Source: Membranipora membranacea (Eukaryota > Bryozoa > Gymnolaemata > Cheilostomatida > Membraniporidae). Taken from it: a stretch of DNA of 64,000 bases. Of the stretch, positions 1 through 12,800 are shown in pieces; position 1 is the stretch's first letter; each line of letters starts with the position of its first letter. The stretch covers positions 5,399,001 to 5,463,000 of the forward strand of contig OU612066.1 of assembly GCA_914767715.1 (NCBI GenBank), written 5' to 3'. The notes beneath the pieces were generated by a model, which worked only from the letters and a program-made list of their open reading frames with translations, did no database searches and was not told where the DNA came from. The position numbers and the translations under genes are program-made.

Positions 1-1331
1 TGATAACACAAAATTAAATGATCAGCTCTGCAAATTAAAGAGCTCACACCAATCAGACCTGAGTACACCACCCTGTCGCAGTCCTTGACAGTCAGAACCT
101 AGCCTTATCTCCATGGCCATGTGTTTGTTTGTGACAAACAAACAAAAGTCGAGCTGTTGAGATAAGGCTAGTGGCAAACTGTATCTATCAGTTTTTGAAC
201 CGGAACTACCTATAGCTCTGACAGGACTTAGTTTGTGGTGCAGGTGCACACACTGTGCTCTCTCATGAGCTCTGTCTGTCAGTTTATTCCCTACACCCCT
301 AGTCTATCTCACGAGCTATGATCTTTTTCCTTCCAATGATCAAACTTCCTCATGTTTAGGTTATCGGCCTTAGATCTGAGAATTCGCAAATTTAGTCTCA
401 TCTTGATAATGTGATTTTAGTTGTGTAGCCGTAGATATTAGTGCAGATATTTTAAATTGACATCTTATACTTCCCTACATCGTCACTTTTTATCACGCAA
501 GTGATTTTTGCTAAGACGCCTTAATCCATATCACTTTTCTCTGGTTCTGCTTGTCAACTCACCTATATGGTTTGCTAGGTTGCATGTATCAAACGAAAAT
601 ATGATACATCAACATGTGTGCCAGTTGTTCAAACACAACAGAAAAAGTCCTAGATGGTCAATTACTTTGTAAATAAGATGTCAATGGATGTGATATGCTT
701 TTCAAAGTACCCAAGATGCTCAAAACTAGGTAGACATCAGTACCATAATCAAGCTAGCAGCAAACCTGGAAAACCTATTCTAATTTGAGCTTTTGGATCT
801 ACCTCGATTAATTGTTTTCTCTCTGATGCAGCCTTTTCATTGGACATGGTTTAAGCAGGACCTGTTGCTATGATGCAGGACTTAATAAATTTACGTCAAA
901 CTCGTCATTTTTTGTCTTTCTTGAGGATTATTTCTAGCATCACCTAAACAAAGGTTCATCAAGCTCACAAAAAAAGGGAGGAAAACCTGCTTTGTGCTGT
1001 TTTCACTAAGCTCTAAGTTGTCAGAATTAAACATGATATTTCACCTATTCTTTGTGATGGGATTATCTGCTGGATTTGATTTGTCAATATTGATGATTTA
1101 CGATATAAAAAATGTAATGCAAATTATGAGGAAACTCCTGCTTAGTGATAATGTAACAAAACCTCAGCAACCACATATAGGAATAACTCCCTGGTATAAA
1201 TCTGGAGTGTACTTTAATTTTATTCATAAGTTCACTTGGCTCAAGCAGCATGGTTGTGTTTTATGTAGGCTGGCTAACTTTAAAGTTACATCAAATTTTA
1301 CAACTAGTTTTCCTACCATCATCTTTAACAG
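1..1331. other. Region upstream of the first CCCH/RING gene
   Basis: No convincing coding exon was found. The first recognised exon at 1332 begins in mid-codon, two bases completing a codon, so a start exon must lie here or left of the window. I looked for an ATG followed by a phase-1 GT donor and found none I trust. The open frames at 22-249 (-) and 994-1362 (+) have no recognisable content. The main structure is the hairpin at 99-171. Confidence 0.5.
99..171. repeat. Nested inverted repeat (hairpin)
   Basis: Outer arms CTAGCCTTATCTC (99-111) and GAGATAAGGCTAG (159-171) are perfectly complementary over 13 bp. Inside them, TGTTTGTTTGT (122-132) and ACAAACAAACA (134-144) pair perfectly around one base. 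The nested symmetry is read directly from the sequence. A foldback/MITE remnant or structured RNA are possible readings. Confidence 0.75.
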
Positions 1332-4300
1332 GAGCGAAGTCCAAGGCCGCCAAATCTCTTGACGCTGGAAAGCCCAAACAGGTGGTTGAAGCTGTGAAAC
1401 AGAAACAAAATGTGTCTGCTAAGCCTGCTGCTAAATCTGCTGCTAAAGCGACCGTGAGGCAGAAAACTACAACGCCCCCACCGTCAGCATCAAACTCGCA
1501 GAAACATCATCAATCTAAGTCTGAGGACAGAGTTGCTGAAGCTAAGAAACTGGATCCAGCGGATGAAATTAATTGGAAGGAGGAACCTTTCCTCACAATT
1601 GTGACCAATTTGGCTGGTACATACAGAGTAAACAAGTAAGTGATGCACACTGATTACTGCCACATGCTGCTTGTGCCTAAATGCAAACGATTCTTTCTGA
1701 AAAATTACTTTTCCATTCTGCTGTATGTTCATCTCAGTAGATGTGTGTATACCTACTCTTGTCGATGCCTTTATAAATAAATATTATCTTGTTTAGGAAA
1801 GTTGCTCAAGAGTCGTTGGAGGCTGCTGTTAGGAAAATGGGTGGAGTTGAACAGCTCGATGCCGTTTGGGCTGAAGCCGAGAAAATTGTGAAGCAGGCTC
1901 TGAAACCATCTCCTCTTCAACCTAAAGCACCCGCTCAGTCTGCAGCATCAAGTCAGAAGGCAGCAGCAGCACCAGCTGCTGCGGCAGCGCCTCCGAGCTC
2001 TGTACCCGCTGCTGCAGCTGCCGCCTCAAAATACAATCCATTCAAGACATCGCTATGTAAGGAGTACATGGAGACCAAGAAATGTAAACATGGAGAATAC
2101 TGTCTGTACGCTCATGGCGAGAAGGAACTCAAGGTATGTACTGGTTTGTTCGATAAGTCTGAGCGAATGAGGCGAGTCTGGTAATTATTTGGCAGAGCTG
2201 TGTTATTATTTATATTGACTTTTTCATTTGGCTCGGTACCAAGCTGAAAAGTTGCGCAGAACTTATGAATCGTCATGAATTTATGTTTTTATTCTATAAA
2301 AGTATTGATTTTCACTTGTCAGATGTATAGAAAGGTAAAACACTTTCACAATGTGTGTAGGTTTGCTCTGGGACATGCTCAACAATACCACTTAATGCGT
2401 GGACAGCTTCTGCCAAGCTATACATGCTACGTGTATTTGTGTGATGTTTTTTTACCGGCTCTTTATCATACTACACCACAGCTTAAGATGTTTCGCTGTT
2501 TACCCTTGGCTTATGTTTGAGATTCCCGCTTTGGATGATTTGCTGTTAGAAACAGCAACTCATATTCACTACTGAAGATTAAAACGGTCTCTTTTCTAAG
2601 AGTGTGCATCTGGCAGTGATTTCTTCTGCTGTGCTAGATTTAAGCTGATTCTTGCATGTTCAATTTATAGGATGTTTTTGTTTTTGACGTTGTCACTTTT
2701 GTCATACCCGGTTTACATGTGAACAGAGAATCTCTGTTATCTCTGTAATCTCTGTAATCTCTGTAATCGTGTTCGCCAGGTATGACAAAGGTGTGATTCT
2801 ATGTGTCCAGTCCCTACCAATATTAACATGTTTAATTGTAACTTGATGTAGAACACAACAGAGGAGGCTTCAGGTGGTGCGTCCAATTCTCCCAGTCCGT
2901 TCTACAAGGTGATCATGTGCAGGAACTACACAGCCGGTACACCATGTAGATGGGGAGATAATTGTATATTCGCTCATGGTGATAGAGAGTTAAGAAAGCC
3001 TGGCACCCAAGGATACAGTGAACCACCCAGACCGCAACAACCGGTTAGCATTTTTTCTATAATCATCAAGTGTAAATGAACTCTTATGAGTTTTATATAT
3101 CTTTAATACAGCCCTGGAAACCATTGCTGATATGAAAATTTACCAATCAATAACCTTGTTATGAAAATATTTGATACTGAAATTGTTGAATGTCCAACAA
3201 AATCCCCTGATATCAGTTAAGTGATTGTGAATACAACTGATGGTGAATGTAAGCCAGCCTGAATGAGTTAAGTTATACTGGTAGTGTTTCTATCTTGTTT
3301 GTTGATTTGTTATCAGCTGACTAACAACCCTGTACACCCGGAGCCTTGTGATAACCAGCAGTGTCCAGCAAAGCTTGAGTATCTGCTCAGGAAGACAGCC
3401 TTCTGTGAGATGAACAAGAAAGGCCAGTGTATTTACGGCAAGGAGTGCAAATTTGCACACAGCAGAAAGGAGGTCAAACCGATGCCTAAATGGGAAATCT
3501 GTTTTAGAAGTACTAAGGGGAAATGTCAACACATGAACAATCCTGAACGGGTGAGGCTGACCGTTGTGTTTTTGCATAGATATTAAAATCTATTCTTGGG
3601 AACTCAATTTTTGAGGACAAGGAGAGAACGACTATTGACGGCGGCAAATAATGAGAGTTTTCTTTTATTCCCAGGGATATTGGGGTCACAAATGATTGAC
3701 TAAGTCACTAAATGCACTGCATAAACAGTCTATGGGTAAAACATTTCGCTTGGGACATTGGAATATTGTTAGTATATTTTATGTATTTATTATTGTGTTG
3801 TAGTGTGTTTATGCTCACTCCCAGAGAGAGCTTAGAAAGAAGCCAGCTGAATATGATACTGCCAGTAAGCCAGCAGTAAATACAGGAAGCGGTGGTAGGC
3901 TTATCATGCCTGGTAGAAAGTACATACCATGGGCTGGTAACGATCAGCACCCTCCTACTCCCGTAAGTACAGTAACATCATATATCGTCACAGATGATAT
4001 ATCCTTACTCTGTGTGTGATATCGTTGTCATGTAGACTAGAGTATATGTGACACTCAGTATTTGAACTTAGGTTTTTAAATTGCTCATGTCATCTCAAGG
4101 TTAACAAACGTGTAATCAAATTTTTCTCGAGTACCTTACAAGAAACGTCCAGTGGCAGAAAGATTTTCCCTTATTTGGCTACAATGGGTAGCTTATGTGA
4201 AAATGTGGTATAAGAGTAGCCAGATTACATTTGGTGTGCCACTTATGCGCTTAAGTGTATTATGAGCACAGCATTTCACACTGCCAACTAGTTTTTGCAT

Positions 4301-4968
4301 ATAAGGCACTGACAACTCCAAACTAACGAAATTACGGTGCTGATATTATTGTAATTGAGAACAATTGAAATAAGATATCATCTCGTCGTTTCACATTTAC
4401 ATCAGTGTAGACTTTGTACTTAATAATATTAAGTCTATGGTTTGTACATAGTATCTATATTAATGTTGATAAATTATTTATTGTAGGATGATGCTGACGA
4501 ATGTCAAATATGTTACGGACCTCTGCTGACTAAAAAGAATCTGCTCAAGTGCGGACATAACCAGTTCCATGAGATTGTGAGTAACTATGACAGTGTGTTG
4601 TCTGGCGTTACTTTTAACAAGTACACATGTAGTACACACACAGATTTTTACCTAGACTGTAATATTCTACCTCAGCCAATATTCTACCTACGCTAGAATT
4701 AGTGCCCACCAAAGAGATGATCATCACCAATATAATATTGCGTTGAGTCATTTATTCACAAATTTATCAGGATTTCATGATTCATTTTTTAGGAGCCTTA
4801 GCACTGTGGTTATTGATAGTTCTCTGTTTTTTCTTTCAGTGTATAAGTCAGTGGGTGAATGAGGGAGTGCCCAGTTGCCCTATTTGTAGGGAGCCAGCGA
4901 AACTTCCTGATTTGTACAAGGCACCAGCCGGTTTCAAAGCTGAAGAATTCCCAGGACTTGGTCTTTAA
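1332..4968 (+). CDS. CCCH zinc-finger / RING-H2 protein, paralogue 1 (5' incomplete)
   Basis: Seven exons join in phase: 1332-1635, 1797-2133, 2852-3043, 3317-3550, 3804-3962, 4487-4576 and 4840-4968 (TAA). They give 481 residues. A Lys/Ala-rich N-terminal part and a poly-Ala tract near residue 170 precede four CCCH fingers. Fingers 1 and 2 are C-x8-C-x5-C-x3-H (about residues 193-211 and 237-256). Finger 3 is C-x7-C-x5-C-x3-H (from 308). Finger 4 is an unusual C-x7-C-x8-C-x3-H (340-361) split by an intron before its third Cys. A C-terminal RING-H2 (about 415-457) runs CQIC, CGH, H, C, CPIC and is also split by an intron. CCCH fingers usually bind RNA and RING-H2 domains recruit E2 enzymes, so an RNA-linked ubiquitin ligase is inferred. 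The next gene downstream is its paralogue. The start codon is not in the model. Confidence 0.85.
2694..2793. repeat. Short MITE-like foldback with internal 10-bp tandem repeats
   Basis: The 18-bp ends at 2694-2711 and 2776-2793 are inverted copies matching at 16 of 18 positions (core TTTGTCATACC / GGTATGACAAA). Between them the 10-mer ATCTCTGTAA is repeated about four times. It sits in an intron of the first CCCH/RING gene. No clear target-site duplication was seen. Confidence 0.6.
3989..4014. repeat. Degenerate copy of the CACAGAGTAAGGATA palindrome
   Basis: The right half ATATCCTTACTCTGTG is intact. The left half reads CACAGA then TGATAT, as if part of the arm was deleted. It lies in an intron just after the exon ending at 3962. 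It is related to the intact palindromes at 24028-24057 and 39146-39173. Confidence 0.6.
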
Positions 4969-6895
4969 TTACAGGTCAGGCTTTGTGAATTCGCGCCATC
5001 ATTATCTACATTTTATAAGAAAAACTTCTGCCTATGTTAACAACTTATTATCCCTGCGTGAGTTAGATATATCACAGCTCGTTAATATTGTTATTCTTAT
5101 TAGAGGAACTAATGATTATGAGGTATTTCAATGATATAGAGATTTGCAAGAAAACATGATAAAGTTGCCCTAGTATCATTCTAGGACAAAAAAATTACTA
5201 CAGCTGAAGTATTATTATCCATACAGTTAGTCTAAATCCTCCATTATCTGTGTGCTTATTTATGATGGCCAGTAAATCATCGATCTTATCTTATGAGGGT
5301 GCCCAAGTATAATAGTCAGGTATATAAACATATGAGTGCTCCTAAAGCCGGTCTCTGATATTTTGTTGAGTTACATGACTCCGTTTGGTGGCAATCTCAT
5401 TATGTGCAGCCCTTTGTATTCTTTTGGTTTTCTGGGATCTGAAATGATCGGCACACAGAACTTGAATGGTGTCCTTTAATTCTTTTGCATTGACATTATG
5501 ATAATTTTAACGTTGTATTCATTTTGCAATTACCTTTTTGGCTTTTCTATGTATCCTAGTTTTCATATTTACATTATGTACCAGTTTTGAAAAAAATTAT
5601 AATAATAAAATGTATCAAGTAAGCTATGATCGGTTGACCAGAGTACCTCTCATTCTCGTGCACGGTAAGTCGTTTTATTCACATTTTTGAAACAAAATAT
5701 CGGGGACAAAATACACTGTTTGTACTTACACCCCAAGCCTAACAGTTCCCAGAATTCAAAACAGACTGTATTTTGCTGCCTTAAAAGGCTAAAACCTGAT
5801 CTGGACCTTTATAATAAGATCATAGCTGGCTATGTCCTGGTCCTGTGTGTAACCAATGGAAACAGAGTAAATAGAAACCGCTCTTCATGGTACATCCATT
5901 TTGATTCAATTTTGTTTGTGGCAAAATCAGTGGTAGGGCTGGAAAGTCTTGAGAAAAACTCGGAATGATTGAAATCACTGAGAGGTATGTGGGAATTCAT
6001 GGACATAGCTTACTCATGAAGCTGATGCAATTAGTTCCTCGCACTTCTTTTGTTTGTTTTTTTTCATTCCACCTTGAAAAGCCAATGAAATACTTAGCTG
6101 ATATTGGTTATCGATTGAGTCTATACATTACATACATTGCTATTGATATTCAATTGGGTCACGTGACTCTATTATTATTCTGCACATGATAACAAAAGCA
6201 AGCAGAGAAGTGAAACTGCCTGTTTAGTTACACTGAAACTCACTACTAGTAATACAGTTTACATGCTAACATCAGACAGGCAGGACACCCTTAAAATTTA
6301 GGTATGGTTTTTTTATCATTCAAGATCAACCAAATAATCTGACCCCTTCGTATGATTTTTTTGTCAGGCTAAGCTACTCAATGACCCAAATTGAGTTCAT
6401 GTAGGAAAACATTTGCAACGCATCTGAATGACTTGAACTGGTGTATAAACTTTGCCAGCGCTTTGATTTACTTACATGTGTTAGTGCAAGTAGTTGAATA
6501 GCTAGTGTTGATAGACATGAGCCGTTTACAGTCCCCTTCTGTATTGGCACTACGCAAAACACAACGGCAGTGGTCAGGAACTGCTACCTGTAGGAGTGTG
6601 CTGCCTTTACTATAACTTGCAATAAATGAGGTAGTATCTTGACTTGGTAAGTTATTGTGTATCATCATTACATGGGGTAAATGTTGCTGGATGCTGGGAA
6701 AACAAAATAATGTATGTGAAACAACTGTTTAAACTTCCATCCTAATTTGTGTCGCAGCCTGACTAGCCAGTTTGCCAATCACAGCCATCTCATGGCTAAG
6801 CATGCCTAATAGATACCAATCCAGTATAATTTCTCATATGTATCTCAAATCATCTACATTACCTTATTCAGATATTGTGATAAGCAGCAGTTCAG
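4969..6895. other. Intergenic region between the two CCCH/RING paralogues
   Basis: This holds the 3' UTR of paralogue 1 and the 5' flank of paralogue 2. Open frames at 5687-5968 and 5965-6189 have no recognisable domain or splice partner, and I do not call them genes. An in-frame TAA at 6881-6883 precedes the start of the next gene. Confidence 0.6.
5604..5609 (+). terminator. Candidate polyadenylation signal AATAAA
   Basis: AATAAA lies about 640 bp after the stop of the first CCCH/RING gene and is preceded by a T/A-rich stretch. It is assigned by position and consensus only. Confidence 0.35.
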
Positions 6896-9800
6896 ATGAT
6901 GATGCCTGCGGGTGGCAGCACAGTATATGTGAGTGAGAGAGCATCGTCAAACGGACAGAAAATACAGTTCCAGCTGAAGTTTGCCCTGGAGCGAGCTCTC
7001 AAAGCTGAGGTTTGTTCTAGACTCTGATTATTGCTGTTTCATGAGCACCGTGATAGTTGACAAGGTTGGTTTTTGTACCGGCACTAATATCTCTAAATCC
7101 TTGGATTCTATAACGTCTCTTTGCACTGGTCGTGACCTTGGAATTAAAAGTCTACACACGTGTTGTATTTGTCATCACCATATACCGTTTTTTTTCTCTT
7201 GCTCTCACAGAAAGCTTTAGTTACTCTCAAGTATCAGCAGAACAAAGAAAGAATGGAGAGTAATATGAAAAAGGCTGAAGAAGAGTACCTAACCAAAATG
7301 AAGATTTATAACAGCATTCCTGAACAGTTTGCAAGAATACAAGAAGAGTTTACCTGCAAAGTTAGCATGATTGAGAGTGCAATAAGTTACTCAAGAGTGA
7401 GTGTTTTCAATTTATTATGCCATAAACACCAAAGCCAGCGTTACTTGTAAAGTCTTTTAATGCGAAAGATGACTGTGGATTTTGAAATAACAAGGAATCA
7501 TCAGGGAATACCCAATGATGCAATCTTACTGGGATTTCCCGTAACCACATTCATCTAAACTCGTTCACAACACAGTATATTCCCATTGGCTCAATGAATA
7601 GGGGAATTCCAAAATATTGCATCATCGTAAAGACATTGAAGAGATAGGCGACAAAATCAGCGAACTACACTGTTAATTGTTCAATGTTGAATAAATATGG
7701 CTCAGTTTAATACTAATCGTGAATCTCAATCAAATCAAAAGCTCAACATTTCGATAATTATATTGCTGTCTACTAGTGAAAAAAACTTGGGTTTGACCCT
7801 CCATGAGATTGGCTAAAATTGTATATTATTAATTTTAAATTCACTATTTTGCTGCTTGTCACTCAAATCAGTTCTTTCTTTCAGCAAATACACATGTTAT
7901 CATTGACCGGGTTGGATCAAGGATTGACTATGGATGAACTTCCGCAGCCCATTCCAAATCAAAACCCCGACGACTTCAGAAACCTGATTTTTTCCAAGAT
8001 TAAAGATAAGCAGCAAGCAGACCAAAGTATTTCTACCACTTATGTGTCCATTTCACAGCAGCACACTAGTCTGGCCAATGGTAAGTTTACTCATATCATC
8101 ACAGACATCCTGTCAGGTCAGCATATGGAGGTAAATTGATTGGCGTCAGCGGGGAATTGATTGAGATAAGTTTGGCATAACTTCATGATGATGCATCAAC
8201 ATTCAAGAACGATACCCATTCTCTTTCTGTCAGTAACCATTCTCAATATCTTTATGAAATGTGAATATCAGCTGCTAAAAAGTGTTTTTCCTGGGAGAAC
8301 TCAGCTAGTAAGACATAAATATTTTGCATAGACCCCCTCATGTTATCACGGATTATCTCAAGGACAAACACAACTGAATAAATACTTAGCTTTTTGTTGG
8401 AATAAACTGGATAATGGACACAATGGACTGCTATGGCTTAATTGTGTACAATTATGAAATCAAATAGTTTTTGAGGTAAGCCATTCATGTGGCAACTATT
8501 TGACATACTGCAATATTAGTCATAATAGAATCTAGACAATTTGTTAAAAAATTAGGGCAGCTAGTGCCAATGAATGGAAATTATAAAGATAACATCATGT
8601 TGCATTTTTGTTCTGCTGAACATGAGTAAATATTTTGCCCGGTTTTGAACATCCTAATATGAGTCGGACTTATGAATTCGGCAACTGAAGATGGTTGTTT
8701 GTACTCTATATCTCTTAACCTGATCATGGTCCGAATTATTATATGTGATCGATTTTCTCATTTCACAGGGATGAGTACTACCGCTGCATCTCATAGGATG
8801 CAGTCACCAAGACAGGCAGCAATGTCTATGCCGCCAATCTCTCAGACTCATCAATATAACCCACTGTCAATACAAAACAGCTTTCAACAACAAATATCAC
8901 TGTCTCAAAATCCATTTCAGAGCCAGACCCCGAGCAGGATTACAGCTCCATCCCAACATATGTCGCTTAATAATTATATAATGCAGCAGCACACTCCTCA
9001 GCCAGCACCAGTAACGAGCAGCCAAACAGCTCAGGTAGTGACATCTTCTTCACTTACTGCTGCTCAAGGGATAAGTCAAACATTCACAGCCTTAGCTGCA
9101 CCGAGAGAATCGCCTTTAACTACACACAGTCCACCAGCCATAGGGAGTACCCGATCTGCTGAGAGGGAATTCTTCGACACGCTTGCCGCTCAAGAATGTA
9201 TTAAAGACAATAACAAGATGGCTGATATAAAGAGTAGCATCAGGGAGGCAGAAACCACACTGCTCACCTCAAATTACTTCACAAAGCTAGCTGAGTCTGA
9301 GAGTGACATCGGCTTGGATGATTTCCTTGTCGATGAAGATAAGTTCCCTGCGGAGAAACGCCAGGTTTGTGGATAACGCAACTAGAGACCATGAAGTTTT
9401 CCTCTCATTGGGTTAAAATAGTATTGACCTACTGGGGACAAAATGAGAAATTTTAAATGCAAAGCTAACTTGCCTAAATCTCCCATTCTTCTTTTATTAC
9501 AAAAAATTGTGGCATGATACATCCTTTAGAATTTAGATCAATTTTGATTCACTTCTATATAAACTTTTGTTTATGCATTTCATTTCAGATCATCTCCCCA
9601 ACAGAAGAAAAAGAGAAGTCTATTGCCTCTAATGATTATCAAGGTACTAAAGTAAATGGGCTCAGGGTATTATTTACATGAAAAATTTGAAACAGCCATT
9701 GAAGTATTGTTTAGTCATCGGATCACGCTGTTTGAACAAGTCACTGTTTCAAAATTTATCAGGATGTTATTGATATGTTTGATGATTGTAAAAGCTATCT

Positions 9801-12800
9801 TGATGCATACTGTTTAGCCTAACCTTATATCATCATATTGTCTTCTGTGTTTGTGTTACAGAGGATAGTGATGCTGTGAGTGATGGGGATGATGATAATG
9901 ATGATGAACAGTTTGCTCTTAGATTTCTCAAAACACAAGGTACGTCTTCAGACAATAAAAATACAGCAAATATATGGATTACCTTTCTAATACTGAGCAG
10001 TTTTTAAAGGGGGTTAAAATCGCAACTCTGTCTTTGTCCAAAGACTGAGAAATAACAGTGCCTCGAGGGTGTGGCTGCGTATTCGGTGCCAAGTTGCTCT
10101 CAGTTTTCAGGCAGGTCTGGGCACACCTGGGGCATCAATTGCGCCAAGTAGTCAGTAGACTGCAGAGGGAATAGAACCAAATAACACCAACGCTTGCGCA
10201 TTATAGGGCAGGCGCTGTAACCAACAGAGTTACCTGCTAAATTGATAGGTTCATTCTACAAAATCACAAATTCGGGCCAAATCCTTCACTTTTTTGTAAG
10301 TTAGATTTGGCTAGCTGATTGTGCTGCGGAAACCCCCATGTGAAAGCACCCGATACTGATACCATGCCATACCTTAGAGAATAACAGAAAATTGCATTAT
10401 GGGACACTATTCGACACACTCTACTAATATTTCACACAATGAACTCAGAATTCTTTTTTTCTTTCAGGTGCCAAAACAACCAAACCAAGTAAACCTGCAA
10501 CATCAAGTTATGCTAAAATTGCATCCGTTGTTTCAAGTGACAAGCCCGTATCTCAGCCTGCAAAACTGGCAGCGTCTTTGAAACCTGCACAGAGGAAAGC
10601 TGATAGTGCAGTGATTAGTAATGTGCCGTCACAGAAATATAACCCATATAAGACAGCACTGTGTAAGGAGTACATGCTGACTAAGAGATGTAAACATGGA
10701 GAATACTGTCTCTACGCTCATGGAGAAAAAGAATTGAAGGTACCTGTCGACACTTAGCGTTTGTAGCTGCTATTGTTGGCTGTTAATAATGCCTTACAGG
10801 TATATCTATTAGATCAGTTATGATCCCATTTGCCTGCATTTTGAATTCCTGCCCCTCGAGCCGCTCACCAATAGAATTGGAAGCGACGCGAAATGCAGTC
10901 AAACCGGATCAACATGATCTAAGAATGCCTTTGTATACTGTGGATTATCCTATATTTATTGACCAAGGAAATCTGAGGAGCTATCACGCTTGAATTAAGA
11001 TAATTTATGTTACTTTTTTTTTTGTAGGTGGTGTCCAAAGTAAGTACAATGCAGGCATAGCTGTCTATGACTATATTTTCAGGTCACAACTTAAGATCAA
11101 ATACATCTATCAAATCAATTGAAAAGTTTGGCTGATCGTACCTTGTCCAGTTAAATCAGAATGCTATTTTAATTTCTCATAAATTACAACTGATCTGCTG
11201 CAAGAAAGGACATGCAGTACTCTTGGAACTCCAGCTTTTGTTTTATTGCGGAGAGGAGATCTCATAAATCGAATGTTATGCAGTAAATCGTAATGTTAAT
11301 GTAATGCTAAGACTCCCAAACTCCCATTTTTCATACATACGTTTTCTCAATAAAGTAGATTTTAACATACACCTAACTCAATTGTACATAGGGTAAGGAT
11401 GAAGAAGCGGGTAACCAATTCTACAAGACTCACATGTGTAAAGTGTATGCTGCTGGTGAGGAATGTAGATATGGTATTCATTGTAATTTCGCACATGGGA
11501 AGCAAGAGTTAAGAAACCCTAGAGACTCTTCACATGTACCAGAGGTAGGACATCATTAGAAATAAGATTATATGATTTTTCCAGCAGGGGACATATTTTT
11601 GTAACCTCGAGGAGAAATTGATGATAGAAGATAGTTTACCTGATGCAATAGTATGACTTCTTGATTTTAGGAACATAACTTGATATTCTCTAGATCAACT
11701 TTGATCCCTCTGACGGCGGAGTGTTGTTGCAAAAGTCGGGCCTTATTTACAAAACTTTTCGTCCCTCAGCTTTCAGAGAGAGAACCCTGGTACATACTAT
11801 CGCAGAAATGGTTGATACAGCAGCAGAAGTAATTCACTCCACTTTTTTATATTTGCAGGCGAATGGAGAAAGGATCCTTTACTATAAAACCCTGCTATGT
11901 CATTACTACACACAGAACAGGCCGTGTCCTCATAGTACAGACTGTAATTATGCTCACGGTAAAGATGAGCTGAGGAAACCAGTATACCCTTCGGTATGCT
12001 TTATGATTATGTTGATATACAACAAATGTTAACATAACTGAAACGTACTTTATTCAAAGACTCAAAACTGGTTATAAAAAAATCCAAACTCAAATTCATA
12101 TATCTGTCAGAGCAATTTTCTTCAAAATCCTTGTTCTGGACAAAACCTTTCCATCCTCATTGGTTGGACCGATAAGATAATTTGTTGTGTTTTTTTTACA
12201 GCACAACAACCCCTACCAAAAACACCCTGAGCCTTGTGATGATCAGGATTGTAGTGGGAAGCTAGCGTTCCTTTTGAGGAAGACGACTCCCTGTAGTTTC
12301 TATCCTAGAGGTACTTGTGCTAACGGTGACGGATGTAGATATGCACACGGTGATCATGAGCTTAAAGAAATGCCGAAGTGGGAGATGTGTGAGAAGTATA
12401 TGGAGGGAGAATGTCCTCATATGGAAAACCCTGAAAGGGTGAGTGATCTCCAGCTTTGTTTCAGTTTCTATAGCTACCAGTTTATCACCAAGACATACAA
12501 ATGACAATAACTTTTTGAGAACTTTTGGAAAGAAGATTTCTATGATTTACTAACACCGGCCAGGGACTGGTGAGGCCCACATATAAATTTTTAATACCAC
12601 CTTGTCATTCCATGTCTATTTAGTATACATGTATTTTTTTTATTTCCTCTCAGTGTGTCTATGCACATTCTCCAAAGGAGCTGAAGAAGAATCCTTACGC
12701 TAACATTCCAGCACTGAGTACAAGAAACTCAGCTGGCCATCCATCCCAGGCTCCAGCTACACCTTCCACTCCGGTAAGTAACCTGTTACTTTGTTTTCCC

